DNA from: Actinomycetota bacterium
GTDB taxonomy: Bacteria > Actinomycetota > Acidimicrobiia > Acidimicrobiales > JAHWLA01
Length of the DNA: 16,372 bases
Reading direction: 5' to 3'
Assembly: GCA_019347595.1 (NCBI GenBank)
Contig: JAHWLA010000028.1
Span: forward strand, 1-16,372
The notes beneath the pieces are model-generated. The model was not told the DNA's origin. It did not search any database and was given only the letters and a program-made list of their open reading frames with translations. The translations under genes and the position numbers were made by a program. Shown in pieces: positions 1 to 7,086 of the stretch. Position 1 is the stretch's first letter; every line of letters starts with the position of its first letter.

Positions 1-203
1 TAGGTTCCGGCATGTCGATTCCTCTCACTAGGAGTCGGCCAGGCCGGGGGCTGTTCCCGCAGCGCCCCGGCCACCATTGATGGGTAGGCGGCCCGCGGGG
101 TGCTGCACCGGGCGGGGCTGCGACTGCCCGGCGTGGACGTCATAGGTCCCCTTCACCCGTTGTCGCAAGCCATTCGAACGCGGACATAGGCCGCTTCGCA
201 GGT
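1..203. other. Non-coding or unassigned left edge
   Basis: This stretch lies downstream of the minus-strand gene that ends at 204. A 71-codon open frame runs across 28-243 on the minus strand, but it is Arg/Pro/Gly-rich, matches nothing I recognise and runs into the 3' end of the better-supported gene. I see no tRNA, repeat or clear terminator here. Confidence 0.4.
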
Positions 204-1007
204 CTACGCGGCTTGGGCGTCCGGCTTGTCGAAGACGGCCCACCCGCTGTTAGGCGACCAGCGAAGACCCCGACCGATCGTCCACGTGCTCACGACCCAC
301 ACATGCGTGACCTCCGGCGGCAACTCGGGTGCCGTCGTCGGCAGCGGCGGTGCCTGGCGCATGAACAGGTCTGCGACCGGAAACGGCGCGGTGGAGAACC
401 CCGGCAGGATGATGAACGCATGGCGCTCCTCCGCGCCAGAAAGCGCCAGTTTCTTGAGAACGTCCGGGTGTGCGAGGAGATGCTCGGCCACCCATGGCGA
501 CAGTGCATCTCCGGTTTCGGCCACCATCCCGCCACGCCGTTCAGCGGGAAGTGCGATCGTCGGGTAGATCGCTCCAGGGAAGTCGGTGCCGTACTGTGCT
601 GCCGAGACGACACCAAGTTCGCCCGCTCGCGCCTCCAACGGTCCATGCCCCGATCGGCGGCCTCGCAGGTGGGTCCTGCGAGCGCCCTCCAGATCGGCCA
701 GGAGCTTCGGCAACTCCCGCATCACGACTTTGCCCCGTGCCGTCGGCAACAGCGAGACGGCCCACCCGCCCGCAATCCCGGCCGCCTGCCAACGTTCGTC
801 GCGGCCGTTGACGATCTTCCACAGTTCGATCGAGGCTGCGTCTGCTGCGGCGGTCACCTCCACCGCCGCGGGCGGTCGGTCCGAGTACCGGATTTGCAGG
901 TCGTAGAGGGAGGCGCCGTGGTTGTCGTCGTGCTGGTCCACGGCCGCGCCAAGGGCCGCTTGGATCATCTGACGCGCCCACTCCTCCTCAGGCCGCAGAG
1001 ATTTCAA
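204..1007 (-). CDS. Hypothetical protein, actinobacterial type
   Basis: This 267-residue soluble protein belongs to no family I can name. It has no signal peptide or membrane segment. The N-terminal part (about residues 30-55) reads YDLQIRYSD followed by AAVEVTAAAD, an Asp-then-Glu arrangement on predicted beta strands that faintly recalls restriction-endonuclease-like folds, but the expected E-x-K lysine is absent, so this is only a structural guess. The C-terminal half contains HAFIILPGFSTAPFPVADLF and a Trp-rich end, typical of a folded protein. The frame begins with TTG at 1007 without a clear ribosome site; an ATG at 968 lies 12 bases after a GAGGAGGAG stretch and is a real alternative start (254 residues). 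It sits in the lower-GC left block with other unassigned genes. I am confident that it is a gene, not of its function. Confidence 0.6.
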   Translation of the reverse strand: MKSLRPEEEWARQMIQAALGAAVDQHDDNHGASLYDLQIRYSDRPPAAVEVTAAADAASIELWKIVNGRDERWQAAGIAGGWAVSLLPTARGKVVMRELPKLLADLEGARRTHLRGRRSGHGPLEARAGELGVVSAAQYGTDFPGAIYPTIALPAERRGGMVAETGDALSPWVAEHLLAHPDVLKKLALSGAEERHAFIILPGFSTAPFPVADLFMRQAPPLPTTAPELPPEVTHVWVVSTWTIGRGLRWSPNSGWAVFDKPDAQAA

Positions 1008-1128
1008 TTGAACTGGCGAGGTCGGCTCATTCCTTGAAGGTAACTACTCCCACGCGCCCAACCGTTGATCCAGAAGCTGGCAGACAACCAGCGTCTTGCA
1101 CGGCAGTAAAGCTTGGGGGTTCCTAGAC

Positions 1129-1986
1129 CTACGCTTTCGTGAGCTTTCCGCGGGCGGAACGAGTACGACCCCGCGAAGTCCCGGCTGCGCGCAATTCTTC
1201 GGCACAGGCATCGAACGCGACTTGAGTGCCAGCCGCCTGCACGACCTCATCGGGATCGTGAGCTGCTTGGCGAAGCCTACGTGCCATGCGATTGGTTCTT
1301 CGCTTCCACTCGTCGTCGTCGCTCGTGGCCATCCATAGGTAGTCGTGAAAACCCTTCAGCGCGGACGGGTACGTCCTGTCACCTGAGATGCGAACGACGG
1401 TGTCAGCCGAGCCACCGCCCTGCGTCCGCACGGCTGCCGCGGCCCTTACCTTCGGCGTGACGAGGTCACCGTGCACTACGAAGCGCATGCCCTTGAAGCC
1501 TGACTTTTCCAGAGCCACCGCCTCAGTAAAGGCGGACGCGAGGTCGTTTACGACCATCCGTCCCCCAGCTCGTCTGCGTGGAGTACGCACTTCATCGATC
1601 CGCAAACCCGGGGGGCGCGGGACGAGGACGCCACGAAGCCACAAGCGCTCTCGACGTTCCTCGGCGGCCGATCGCCCGAGAAAGGCGTCGAGGTACAGCG
1701 TCCGTACGAAGCGGAGCGCGGCATTCGTTGATCTGCAGGCCACGACCGCAGTGTCACTCTCGATCTCAGCTCCAAGCACATCGGGTGGCGCATCCTCGAG
1801 TGCCGTTTCTACAAGCTCAGCGAGCGTCTCGAAAGCGCTAACGGCGTGCCGGGCACCTGTCCCCCAGCGAGCGCGCACTCCGAGAACATCGATGAGTATC
1901 AAGGACGGGAGCGGTGGCACGGTTACACGATGCCTCATTGCCGCATGCTTCACACGGAATGGAGGTCCATTCCGGGTCGCTGCCAC
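1129..1986 (-). CDS. Hypothetical protein, possible degenerate nucleotidyl-cyclase fold
   Basis: This 285-residue soluble protein shows motifs in the order and spacing seen in a broad set of class III cyclase-like proteins. They are ILIDVLG (Asp33), a first-strand metal aspartate; IESDTAVVAC (Asp78), a second aspartate before a strand; LWLRGVLV (Arg118-Gly119), matching the usual LRGxI strand; and an NDLASAFTEAVALEKSGFKG helix followed by MRFVVHGDLV. That last pair matches the A-x-x-A-x-x-LE...R(I/V) end of these domains. Function is inferred only: it could be an active cyclase or a nucleotide-binding relic. The C-terminal 60 residues are Arg/Ala-rich and helical. GTG at 1986 lies too close to its AGAAGGGG stretch, so ATG at 1938 (residue 17) may be the true start. 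Base composition is lower in GC than the genes to the right. Its neighbours are unassigned. Confidence 0.6.
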   Translation of the reverse strand: MAATRNGPPFRVKHAAMRHRVTVPPLPSLILIDVLGVRARWGTGARHAVSAFETLAELVETALEDAPPDVLGAEIESDTAVVACRSTNAALRFVRTLYLDAFLGRSAAEERRERLWLRGVLVPRPPGLRIDEVRTPRRRAGGRMVVNDLASAFTEAVALEKSGFKGMRFVVHGDLVTPKVRAAAAVRTQGGGSADTVVRISGDRTYPSALKGFHDYLWMATSDDDEWKRRTNRMARRLRQAAHDPDEVVQAAGTQVAFDACAEELRAAGTSRGRTRSARGKLTKA

Positions 1987-2207
1987 ACCCCTTCTGTACG
2001 GTCAGGGCCATGAGTAACACCCTGCAAGGCAACTTCGATCAACATCTTGAAGTCATTGGTAGCCAAACGATCCAGGCGCGGTCACCACCGGCTGCGCTCC
2101 TCCCACACAGCCCGTTCGCCGTGGAGAGGTTTGGAGGATTTCCTTAACCGCATGGGCGTTGAGTTTCTGAAACCAAACACCGTACCGGCGGGGCAGTGTA
2201 GCGGCCG
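1987..2207. other. Intergenic, lower GC, no gene supported
   Basis: This gap lies between two minus-strand genes and is AT-richer than most of the window. It can hold the promoter of the 1129-1986 gene. Short plus-strand frames cross it (for example from the ATG at 2010), but none has a convincing ribosome site or recognisable product. Confidence 0.35.
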
Positions 2208-2555
2208 TCAATCCGCAGCATGGGCCGTGAAGTACTCGCTGGCGAGTCCAAGGGTAATACTGACCAGCTCGCGAACCGCAGAGTCCAGTTCTTCGGCATC
2301 AAACTGACGAACCGTCGCGGCGATCGCACCTTCAACGCCACCAGCAACCGCAGTGAGTCTGTGGTGGAGAGCTTCGATTCGTTCTGCAAGCTCCTCGGAG
2401 ACCGGCGGTCCCATGCCTAGGACGAGCGGATACACGCGGCCGCCTTGGCTTACGTAGGCGTCGATCAGCCGCTCAGGTAGCGTGCCCTGGCCTTCTGCCA
2501 GGGTGCTGAGAGCCGCCCAATACTTTTCAAAGGCGTAGTTGACGTCACCTGGCAC
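2208..2555 (-). CDS. Small hypothetical helical protein
   Basis: This 115-residue protein of unknown family is predicted mostly alpha-helical. It contains an acidic amphipathic stretch (PPVSEELAERIEALHHRL, about residues 50-67) and a C-terminal helix after FDAEELDSAVRELVS. It has no signal peptide, no membrane segment and no metal motif. The GTG start at 2555 is well placed: GAGGAAG lies about six bases upstream on the minus strand, which is one of the better ribosome sites in the left block and the main reason to call it a gene. The next gene on the same strand starts 221 bases further on, so the two are probably transcribed separately. It could be a regulator or a small partner of its neighbours, but nothing in the sequence decides this. 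Confidence 0.6.
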   Translation of the reverse strand: MPGDVNYAFEKYWAALSTLAEGQGTLPERLIDAYVSQGGRVYPLVLGMGPPVSEELAERIEALHHRLTAVAGGVEGAIAATVRQFDAEELDSAVRELVSITLGLASEYFTAHAAD

Positions 2556-2808
2556 AGTGACTTCCTCTTTCTCTCGGGTCGCATCCGTCTTGGCGGCTAC
2601 GGGCAGCCCAGCATGCCGCAGGAGTGACCGAGCGCGTTGCGAAGGCCCGGCGCGGCAACGGGCGGGTGGTTGTCTTGGCCCTGGTCGCCTCGAAGGGTGG
2701 GTCGGGACACGCAGTCAGTTCGTTTCGGTGACGACACACTCCGGAATCCGGCCGTTGAGTGAGAAGTGGCACACATCGTGACCCCCGCTCCGCAGTACGG
2801 TCACGGCG
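2556..2808. promoter_or_regulatory. Divergent intergenic region with inverted repeat
   Basis: This 253-base gap separates divergent genes (minus start at 2555, plus start at 2809) and so should carry both promoters. An inverted repeat of CGTGACC (2777-2783) and GGTCACG (2799-2805), spaced by 15 bases, ends three bases before the ATG at 2809. It could be an operator, or an RNA hairpin that hides the start site. I could not assign -35/-10 boxes with confidence. Confidence 0.35.
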
Positions 2809-3549
2809 ATGTCGAGAGCAACGGATGCCGAGAATGCGGAAGCCGCAGAGGCGTGGGTGGACATCGCGAGGAGTCCCTTTTGCTCTGTGTACCTCCACGA
2901 GATGTACTGGCTCGCGGTCGAGGTCGTCGAAGGCTGTGAAGCGACCTTTGATGCCGTCGCTCTGCCCGTCGACCGCGGAAAGGCCTTCATCACCGTCGAC
3001 CAATCCGTCCACCGCCGGCTGCACAACGTGCTCGGCGCGGCGGCCCGTCTTCGCGCCCTCCTGCTTCCGCGACAGAAGAACCCGAAGCAGACGGACGGCG
3101 AAGCGCGCGTCCAACGCTTCCGGGCGAGGTGGCTGCAGGATGACATGCTCGGCGGGATCGCCCTCGAGCCGGTGCTCGATGCTGACGTTCGCCACAGCAT
3201 CGAGCACTTCGACGAGTATGTTGATCGCGTCGCGCTCCGGGCCCGGGCAGGCGAGTTCGACCTTCCGATTCTCGTTCCGCTCGACGTCTGCCTGACGTAC
3301 CGGGACCAGATGAAGGTCTTTACACTCAACGGTCGCCCCGCGCCGACGTATCTCATTCGGTGTTACGTGGCGTCCGAGCGTCGGTACATCAACTGCGGCG
3401 TGGAGACGGCGTTGGAACCACTCGCCGCCGCATGCCGAGCGATACGAGATCGGCTGTCCCAACATGTACCGGTTGACGAGACGGGGCGCGGATCGCCAAT
3501 GCTCGTGATCACGGCGCAGAGCTTCGGCGCGGCGACGCCTCCCGCCTAG
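2809..3549 (+). CDS. Hypothetical protein
   Basis: This 246-residue cytoplasmic protein is one I cannot place in a family. It is a well-behaved folded sequence: an N-terminal helical part with SPFCSVYLHEMYWLAVEVVEG (about residues 22-42), a basic middle (LLLPRQKNPKQTDGEARVQRF), and a C-terminal part with VPLDVCLTYRDQMKVF, YLIRCYVASERRYINCG and a final hydrophobic strand. It has no signal peptide or transmembrane segment, and its four cysteines do not form a metal motif. The ATG at 2809 has no strong ribosome site, and the inverted repeat 2777-2805 sits just upstream. It is the only plus-strand gene of the left block and is followed by a terminator-like hairpin. A long open frame on the opposite strand over 2545-3732 is Arg/Ser-rich and reads as a shadow. 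Confidence 0.6.
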   Translation: MSRATDAENAEAAEAWVDIARSPFCSVYLHEMYWLAVEVVEGCEATFDAVALPVDRGKAFITVDQSVHRRLHNVLGAAARLRALLLPRQKNPKQTDGEARVQRFRARWLQDDMLGGIALEPVLDADVRHSIEHFDEYVDRVALRARAGEFDLPILVPLDVCLTYRDQMKVFTLNGRPAPTYLIRCYVASERRYINCGVETALEPLAAACRAIRDRLSQHVPVDETGRGSPMLVITAQSFGAATPPA

Positions 3550-3596
3550 CGACAGCCTGAGAACTGAGAGGTCGGGAGCCCGTGAACTGGGCGCGT

Positions 3597-3627
3597 CCTC
3601 GCAACCCGTTGCGGGGCGTTCGCTTTT
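3597..3627 (+). terminator. Candidate terminator hairpin
   Basis: CCTCGCAA (3597-3604) pairs with TTGCGGGG (3609-3616) as an 8-base stem with one G-T pair and a CCCG loop. A TTTT run follows at 3624-3627. It lies about 50 bases after the stop of the gene ending at 3549 and between convergent genes. The T-run is short and offset, so efficiency is uncertain. Confidence 0.45.
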
Positions 3628-3774
3628 CGGTAGGCACACGCCGCTAGCAGGCAGCCGCGCTCGATTTAGACGTGCCTGGAGCTGAGAACGAAAGCGATCG
3701 TTGTTTGGTGCCCATGCCGTCCGCGCTCCCATACGGCGAACTACTGCGACACAACCGGTGCAGGGGGACCAGGC

Positions 3775-4356
3775 TCAGCCGGCGTCGGCGTGCGCGCGGT
3801 CGTCCGCGGCGGACTCCTCGCCGTCGGGCTCGCTGCCACGCAGGGCGAAGGCCATGGCCAGCAGCACGGCGCCGACCACCAGCGCATAGGCGCCGACCAG
3901 CCAGGCAATCGCCTCGATCCCCACCCGCGGTCGCACGGCGAGGAGGAGCCCGACGAGCACGGAGGCGGCGCCGAAGGCGGCCAGCCGCCACTCTCCGCGG
4001 AGCTCGCGCCGCAGCCGCACGGCAGCAGCCAACTCGCTGATCCCGGTCGCCACCGCCCAGGCGGCGACCACGAGCGCCAGGGCGACGGCGGTGATCGACG
4101 GCCACGCCAGCGCCACACCGCCCGCGACCACGTCGACCAGTCCCTCGAAGCCGAGGACCCACCGGTCGCGACGGTTGTCGCCGCCCAGCGAGGCGCCGAG
4201 GGTGAGCACGCCGTCGATGAGCGCATACGCTCCGAAGACGATGACGATGACGCCCACGGTCACCCCTGGCCAGGCGAGCGCCAGCAGCCCGAAGACGACG
4301 GCGGCGACGCCGCGGAGGGCGATGGCGAGCCACCGGCGTGCCAAGAGCTCCTGCAT
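3775..4356 (-). CDS. HdeD family (DUF308) membrane protein
   Basis: This 193-residue integral membrane protein has six predicted transmembrane helices (about residues 11-30, 33-55, 68-86, 88-112, 127-141 and 146-172) in repeated helix pairs. Each of the first two pairs has an AWP motif at the hairpin turn (LALAWPGVTV near 26-35, ALAWPSITAV near 82-91). This two-helix repeat with WP turns and G-A-Y-A-L-I-D-G is the hallmark of HdeD/DUF308 proteins, linked to acid and envelope stress in enterobacteria; the role in actinobacteria is not established. The C-terminal tail (174-193) is acidic and soluble. The ATG at 4356 has GGAGGT five bases upstream. It is divergent from the lipoprotein gene at 4441 and may be read from a stress-type promoter at 4390-4414. 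Confidence 0.85.
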   Translation of the reverse strand: MQELLARRWLAIALRGVAAVVFGLLALAWPGVTVGVIVIVFGAYALIDGVLTLGASLGGDNRRDRWVLGFEGLVDVVAGGVALAWPSITAVALALVVAAWAVATGISELAAAVRLRRELRGEWRLAAFGAASVLVGLLLAVRPRVGIEAIAWLVGAYALVVGAVLLAMAFALRGSEPDGEESAADDRAHADAG

Positions 4357-4389
4357 GGCTACCTCCGAACGTCGACGTCACTACCGCCC

Positions 4390-4414
4390 TTACCCACCCG
4401 CAGCGGTGGCGAAC
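4390..4414 (-). promoter_or_regulatory. Candidate stress-sigma promoter for the HdeD-like gene
   Basis: On the minus strand GTTC (4414-4411) is followed after exactly 15 bases by GGGTAA (4395-4390), which ends 33 bases before the ATG at 4356. This resembles the GTTT-N15-GGGTAT pattern known for actinobacterial SigF/SigB-type factors. It was assigned by eye only. Confidence 0.4.
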
Positions 4415-4430
4415 GCCTGCGGTGTGGGTA
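4391..4430. promoter_or_regulatory. Imperfect palindrome between divergent genes
   Basis: TACCCACCCGCAG (4391-4403) is matched by CTGCGGTGTGGGTA (4417-4430), an inverted repeat with a single one-base bulge and a 13-base centre. It occupies most of the space between the HdeD-like and lipoprotein genes and overlaps the candidate GGGTAA box, so it may be a shared operator. It could also form an RNA hairpin. Confidence 0.4.
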
Positions 4431-4440
4431 GGTGGTCGGC

Positions 4441-4866
4441 ATGATTCGTCGGTCGCTCATGCTCGCCGTTGCCCTCGCCTTCCTCCCCGCCTGTGGAGGC
4501 GACGACCGCCCGGCCACCCAGCCGACGCCCGACGAGACCACCTTCCAGCGCGGCAACTTCGACGACCTGCCTCTGCATCCACGCTCGGAGCCGCTCGGGG
4601 AGCGCACCGAGAAGAACGGCGTCGTCGCCCGCAGCTATTCGACCACCGGCGCCACGCCGGAAGGCGTGCTGGCGTGGTACCGCGACAACCTGCCGGGGTG
4701 GCGACTGGACGAGCCACCCGCGCCGATCGGCGCCGACACCTACCGAGGCCGATGGACGCGCGACCGCTTCTTCCTCGTGGTGAGCGCCACGGCGGCGCCC
4801 ACGCTGCCGAACGACAGGAGCGAGGCGATCGCCACGCAGTACAGCCTCAGTCTTGAACCCCGCTGA
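4441..4866 (+). CDS. Small predicted lipoprotein
   Basis: This 141-residue exported lipoprotein starts MIRRSLMLAVALAFLPAC: two arginines, a hydrophobic stretch and an LPAC lipobox with the lipidated Cys at 18, then a charged linker (GGDDRPATQPTPDE). The mature part has one compact region with GVLAWYRDNLPGWRL (about residues 75-90) and a beta-rich end (FFLVVSATAAP...YSLSLEPR). The A-W-Y-R-D-x-L-P-x-W pattern is common in small secreted actinobacterial proteins of unknown role. I chose ATG 4441 over GTG 4432 because the signal peptide begins there and GGTAGG lies upstream. Its stop overlaps the start of the metallophosphoesterase gene by 14 bases, which suggests co-translation and a shared envelope location. 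Confidence 0.75.
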   Translation: MIRRSLMLAVALAFLPACGGDDRPATQPTPDETTFQRGNFDDLPLHPRSEPLGERTEKNGVVARSYSTTGATPEGVLAWYRDNLPGWRLDEPPAPIGADTYRGRWTRDRFFLVVSATAAPTLPNDRSEAIATQYSLSLEPR

Positions 4867-6307
4867 CGACCCGACTGCCACGGCGCCCGTCAGCCGAAGC
4901 GCCCGCGCCCGCCGGGCGCTCCGGGCCGCAGGCCTCGCACTGCTTTGCCTCGCCGGTGCCGTCGGCGGCGCCGTCGCCGCAGGCCGCACGCACGCCGATA
5001 TCGGCCCGTTCCACGCCACCGTCTCCTTGCGGCTGTCCTCCACCGGCGACACGGTCGTCCGCTTGGCGCCGCTCGGCTCGCTTCGCCTGGACACCCACGA
5101 CGGGCCGCTGGGCCTGGTCGCCACGGCCGACGAGCTCGACCTGGCCGCCACCCAACGGGTGGTGGAGCAACCGGACACGCTCGACGCGGTCGACGACGAA
5201 GCGGCCCGTGACGCTCGGCGGGCGCTGCGCACAGTCCTCCTGCGCGCCACGGGCGGGGCGTTCGTCGGCGCGCTGCTGGTCGCCGCCGTCCGCCGCCCGG
5301 CCCGGCGCACACTCGCCGTCGGCGCCATGGCCGCGCTGGTGGCGACCGTCGGAACGGCGGCGGCGGCACGGGTGACGTGGAACGCGAAGGCGGTGGCCGA
5401 GCCGCGTTACACCGGCCTGCTGACCGTCGCCCCGCAGGCCATCGGCTCGATCGAACAGGTCCGCGCCCAGTACGACGCCTACCGCTCGCAGCTCACGCGC
5501 CTGATCGGCAACGTGGCCGAGCTCTACAAGACGACCGCCGGCCTCACCGCGTTCTCGCCGAGCACCGACACCGTTCGCGTCCTCCACGTCAGCGATCTCC
5601 ACCTCAACCCGCAGGCGTTCGACCTCATAGGGCAACTCGTCCGCCAGTTCGCCGTCGACGTCGTCGTCGACACCGGCGACATCAACGACTGGGGCACGCC
5701 CGCCGAGGGGCAGTTCGTCGAGCGCATCGGGGACATCGGCGTCCCGTACGTGTTCGTGCGAGGCAACCACGACTCGGTCACCACGGCCGCGGCCGTCGCG
5801 GCCCAGCCCAACGCCGTCGTGCTCGAAGGCGAGGGCCGCGAGATCGCCGGGCTGCGCTTCTGGGGGATCGGCGATCCCCGGTTCACGCCGGACAAGAGCG
5901 TGGCGCCCGACGCCTCGGAGGAACGCCAGGTGGCCGACCGGTTTGCGCCCGAGGTAGCCCGTCGGGTGCGCGCCCACGGACCGGTCGACATCGTGGCCGT
6001 CCACGACCCGCGGCTGGCGGCTCGTCTCGGCGGCCTCACCCCGTTGGTCCTCGCAGGCCATGCGCACCGGCCGAGCATGCGGGCGCTCGGCGACGAGACG
6101 GTGTTGCTGACTGAGGGGTCGACCGGCGGTGCGGGCCTGCGGGCGTTGGAGAAGCAGGCGGCCGTCCCGCTCACGTGCACGATCCTCTACCTCGACCGCG
6201 ACGACCGGGCGCTGCGCGCCTTCGACCGGGTGACCGTGGCCGGGCTCGGCGACGCGGGCGCCCGCATCGAACGTCATGTCCTGCCCGCCCCTCCGCAGGC
6301 GCCTTAG
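4853..6307 (+). CDS. Membrane-anchored calcineurin-like metallophosphoesterase
   Basis: This 484-residue protein has an N-terminal transmembrane helix (about 25-43), a beta-rich probable extracytoplasmic segment (50-110), a second helical hairpin or pair (126-172), and a C-terminal metallophosphoesterase domain (about 240-455). All block motifs are present: DLH (248-250), GDIND (275-279), GNHD (304-307), HD (384-385) and GHAHR (402-406), the two-metal site residues of the calcineurin-like family. The substrate is unknown; phosphomonoester, phosphodiester or lipid-phosphate cleavage at the membrane is possible. The YkuE-like arrangement (anchor plus phosphoesterase) is a reasonable comparison. 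It begins with TTG at 4853, inside the 3' end of the lipoprotein gene, with no strong ribosome site, so translation is likely coupled. The region between the two membrane segments looks specific to a narrow lineage. Confidence 0.85.
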   Translation: MNPADDPTATAPVSRSARARRALRAAGLALLCLAGAVGGAVAAGRTHADIGPFHATVSLRLSSTGDTVVRLAPLGSLRLDTHDGPLGLVATADELDLAATQRVVEQPDTLDAVDDEAARDARRALRTVLLRATGGAFVGALLVAAVRRPARRTLAVGAMAALVATVGTAAAARVTWNAKAVAEPRYTGLLTVAPQAIGSIEQVRAQYDAYRSQLTRLIGNVAELYKTTAGLTAFSPSTDTVRVLHVSDLHLNPQAFDLIGQLVRQFAVDVVVDTGDINDWGTPAEGQFVERIGDIGVPYVFVRGNHDSVTTAAAVAAQPNAVVLEGEGREIAGLRFWGIGDPRFTPDKSVAPDASEERQVADRFAPEVARRVRAHGPVDIVAVHDPRLAARLGGLTPLVLAGHAHRPSMRALGDETVLLTEGSTGGAGLRALEKQAAVPLTCTILYLDRDDRALRAFDRVTVAGLGDAGARIERHVLPAPPQAP

Positions 6308-6349
6308 AACTTGCGCTGATCGGTGCGGCCGCGGTTCGCCGGGAGTCTC

Positions 6350-6376
6350 GTTTCGGCAGCCCTTCGCTGTCGAAAC
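6350..6376. terminator. Strong hairpin between convergent genes
   Basis: GTTTCGGCAGC (6350-6360) and GCTGTCGAAAC (6366-6376) form an 11-base stem with one mismatch around a CCTTC loop. It sits in the 113-base gap between convergent genes ending at 6307 and 6421, so a bidirectional terminator is the natural reading. No T-run follows on either strand. Confidence 0.5.
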
Positions 6377-6420
6377 ACGGCGCTGTGTTCGATTGTCGCC
6401 TCGCCTATCGGCTCGGCTCC

Positions 6421-6930
6421 TTAGCCGTCGTCGTCCATCCCGAGGGCGGCTGCCCCGGTAGGCACCACCGACACCCGACCGTCGGGCTCGACGACGACGA
6501 GGCGGACGTCGTCCAGCGAATGGACGCCCTGTGCACGCAGGGCGGAGAGCACCTCGCCCGCCGTGAGCTGCGGCCCCAGCGGGGTGGTCGGAAGGGCCAG
6601 CTCGCCGTCGCGTGCCACCACGCACGGGGGGAAGTCGAGCAGTCGCCGCATGCGGGCGAAGCGCTGGCGCAGGGCGGCGGCGGCCACCTGGAGGGCGAGC
6701 AGCGTCACGATGGCCGTCGTCCCCTGGACGTAGCTCGGGTCACGACTCACGGCGGTGGACGCGATCAGGCTCCCGAGCGCGATGGTGACGACCACGTCGA
6801 ACGCCGAGAGCTGCGCCACCGTGCGACGGCCCGCCAGGCGGACGGCCACCAAGGCAGAGCAGTAGACGGCGACGGTGCTCACCACCACGTACGCCATCGT
6901 CTGCCAACTGGAGCCGAGCCACGCAGCCAC
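6421..6930 (-). CDS. DUF421 (YetF-like) membrane protein
   Basis: This 169-residue protein has three transmembrane helices (about 13-32, 44-60 and 70-88) followed by a small cytosolic domain. The RLAGRRTVAQLSAFDVVVTI stretch with IALGSLIAS (residues 31-57) is the signature of DUF421/YetF proteins. The soluble part carries the usual strands (PPCVVARDGEL, 101-111) and the helix-strand unit LTAGEVLSALRAQGVHSLDD ending in RLVVVEPDGRVSVV (122-156). Full YetF proteins of spore-formers are longer; this short form is common in actinobacteria. The function is not established. The GTG at 6930 has AGGAGGT directly upstream at good spacing. It is divergent from the DUF6458 gene, and a GGGTAG box lies at 6961-6966 on the minus strand, about 30 bases upstream. 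Confidence 0.85.
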   Translation of the reverse strand: MAAWLGSSWQTMAYVVVSTVAVYCSALVAVRLAGRRTVAQLSAFDVVVTIALGSLIASTAVSRDPSYVQGTTAIVTLLALQVAAAALRQRFARMRRLLDFPPCVVARDGELALPTTPLGPQLTAGEVLSALRAQGVHSLDDVRLVVVEPDGRVSVVPTGAAALGMDDDG

Positions 6931-7086
6931 GGTGACCTCCTCGCTTGCGTTACGGGCGTCCTACCCGTTGCCGCGCGGGCGACGCCGGTTGCAGTCCGGT
7001 TACGAACGGCGCATTGTCCCGGTGGCCTCCGGTTCGTCTGGGTAGGAAGCCCGAGGCACTGGCGACGACGCGACGAAGGAGCGGCT
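6931..7086. promoter_or_regulatory. Divergent promoter region with two GGGTAG boxes
   Basis: This 156-base gap lies between the DUF421 (minus) and DUF6458 (plus) genes. GGGTAG occurs on the minus strand at 6966-6961 and on the plus strand at 7040-7045, 30 and 41 bases from the respective starts, positions suited to -10 elements. GCGT lies 15 bases upstream of the minus-strand box, which fits the loose GNNT -35 pattern. No good -35 is visible for the plus box. CCGGTTG and CCGGTTA occur 11 bases apart near 6985-7001. Confidence 0.35.

Noticed and set aside
172..179. T-loop-like GTTCGAAT on the minus strand
   Set aside because: The flanking bases do not form a T-stem, and no acceptor, D or anticodon arm can be drawn; not a tRNA.
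28..243. 71-codon minus-strand open frame at the left edge
   Set aside because: Low-complexity Arg/Gly/Pro composition, overlaps the better-supported gene at 204-1007, no recognisable domain.
2010..2147. 45-codon plus-strand frame starting MSNTLQGNF
   Set aside because: No good ribosome site, no family resemblance, Pro/Ala-rich second half.
2111..2170. Short plus-strand stretch reading PVRRGEVWRISL, like the start of PemK/MazF toxins
   Set aside because: Only about eight residues match and the frame stops soon after; no toxin core follows, so chance is more likely than a remnant.
2545..3732. 395-codon minus-strand open frame
   Set aside because: Antisense to the 2809-3549 gene, Arg/His-rich and without folded-protein pattern; the plus-strand reading is far more protein-like.
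4847..6625. 592-codon minus-strand open frame
   Set aside because: Antisense to the metallophosphoesterase, whose motifs are complete; the long frame is an effect of high GC codon bias.
6175..7086. Upstream extension of the DUF6458 reading frame
   Set aside because: Family homology and the AAGGAG site place the start at 7087; the extension is antisense to the DUF421 gene and Arg/His-rich.
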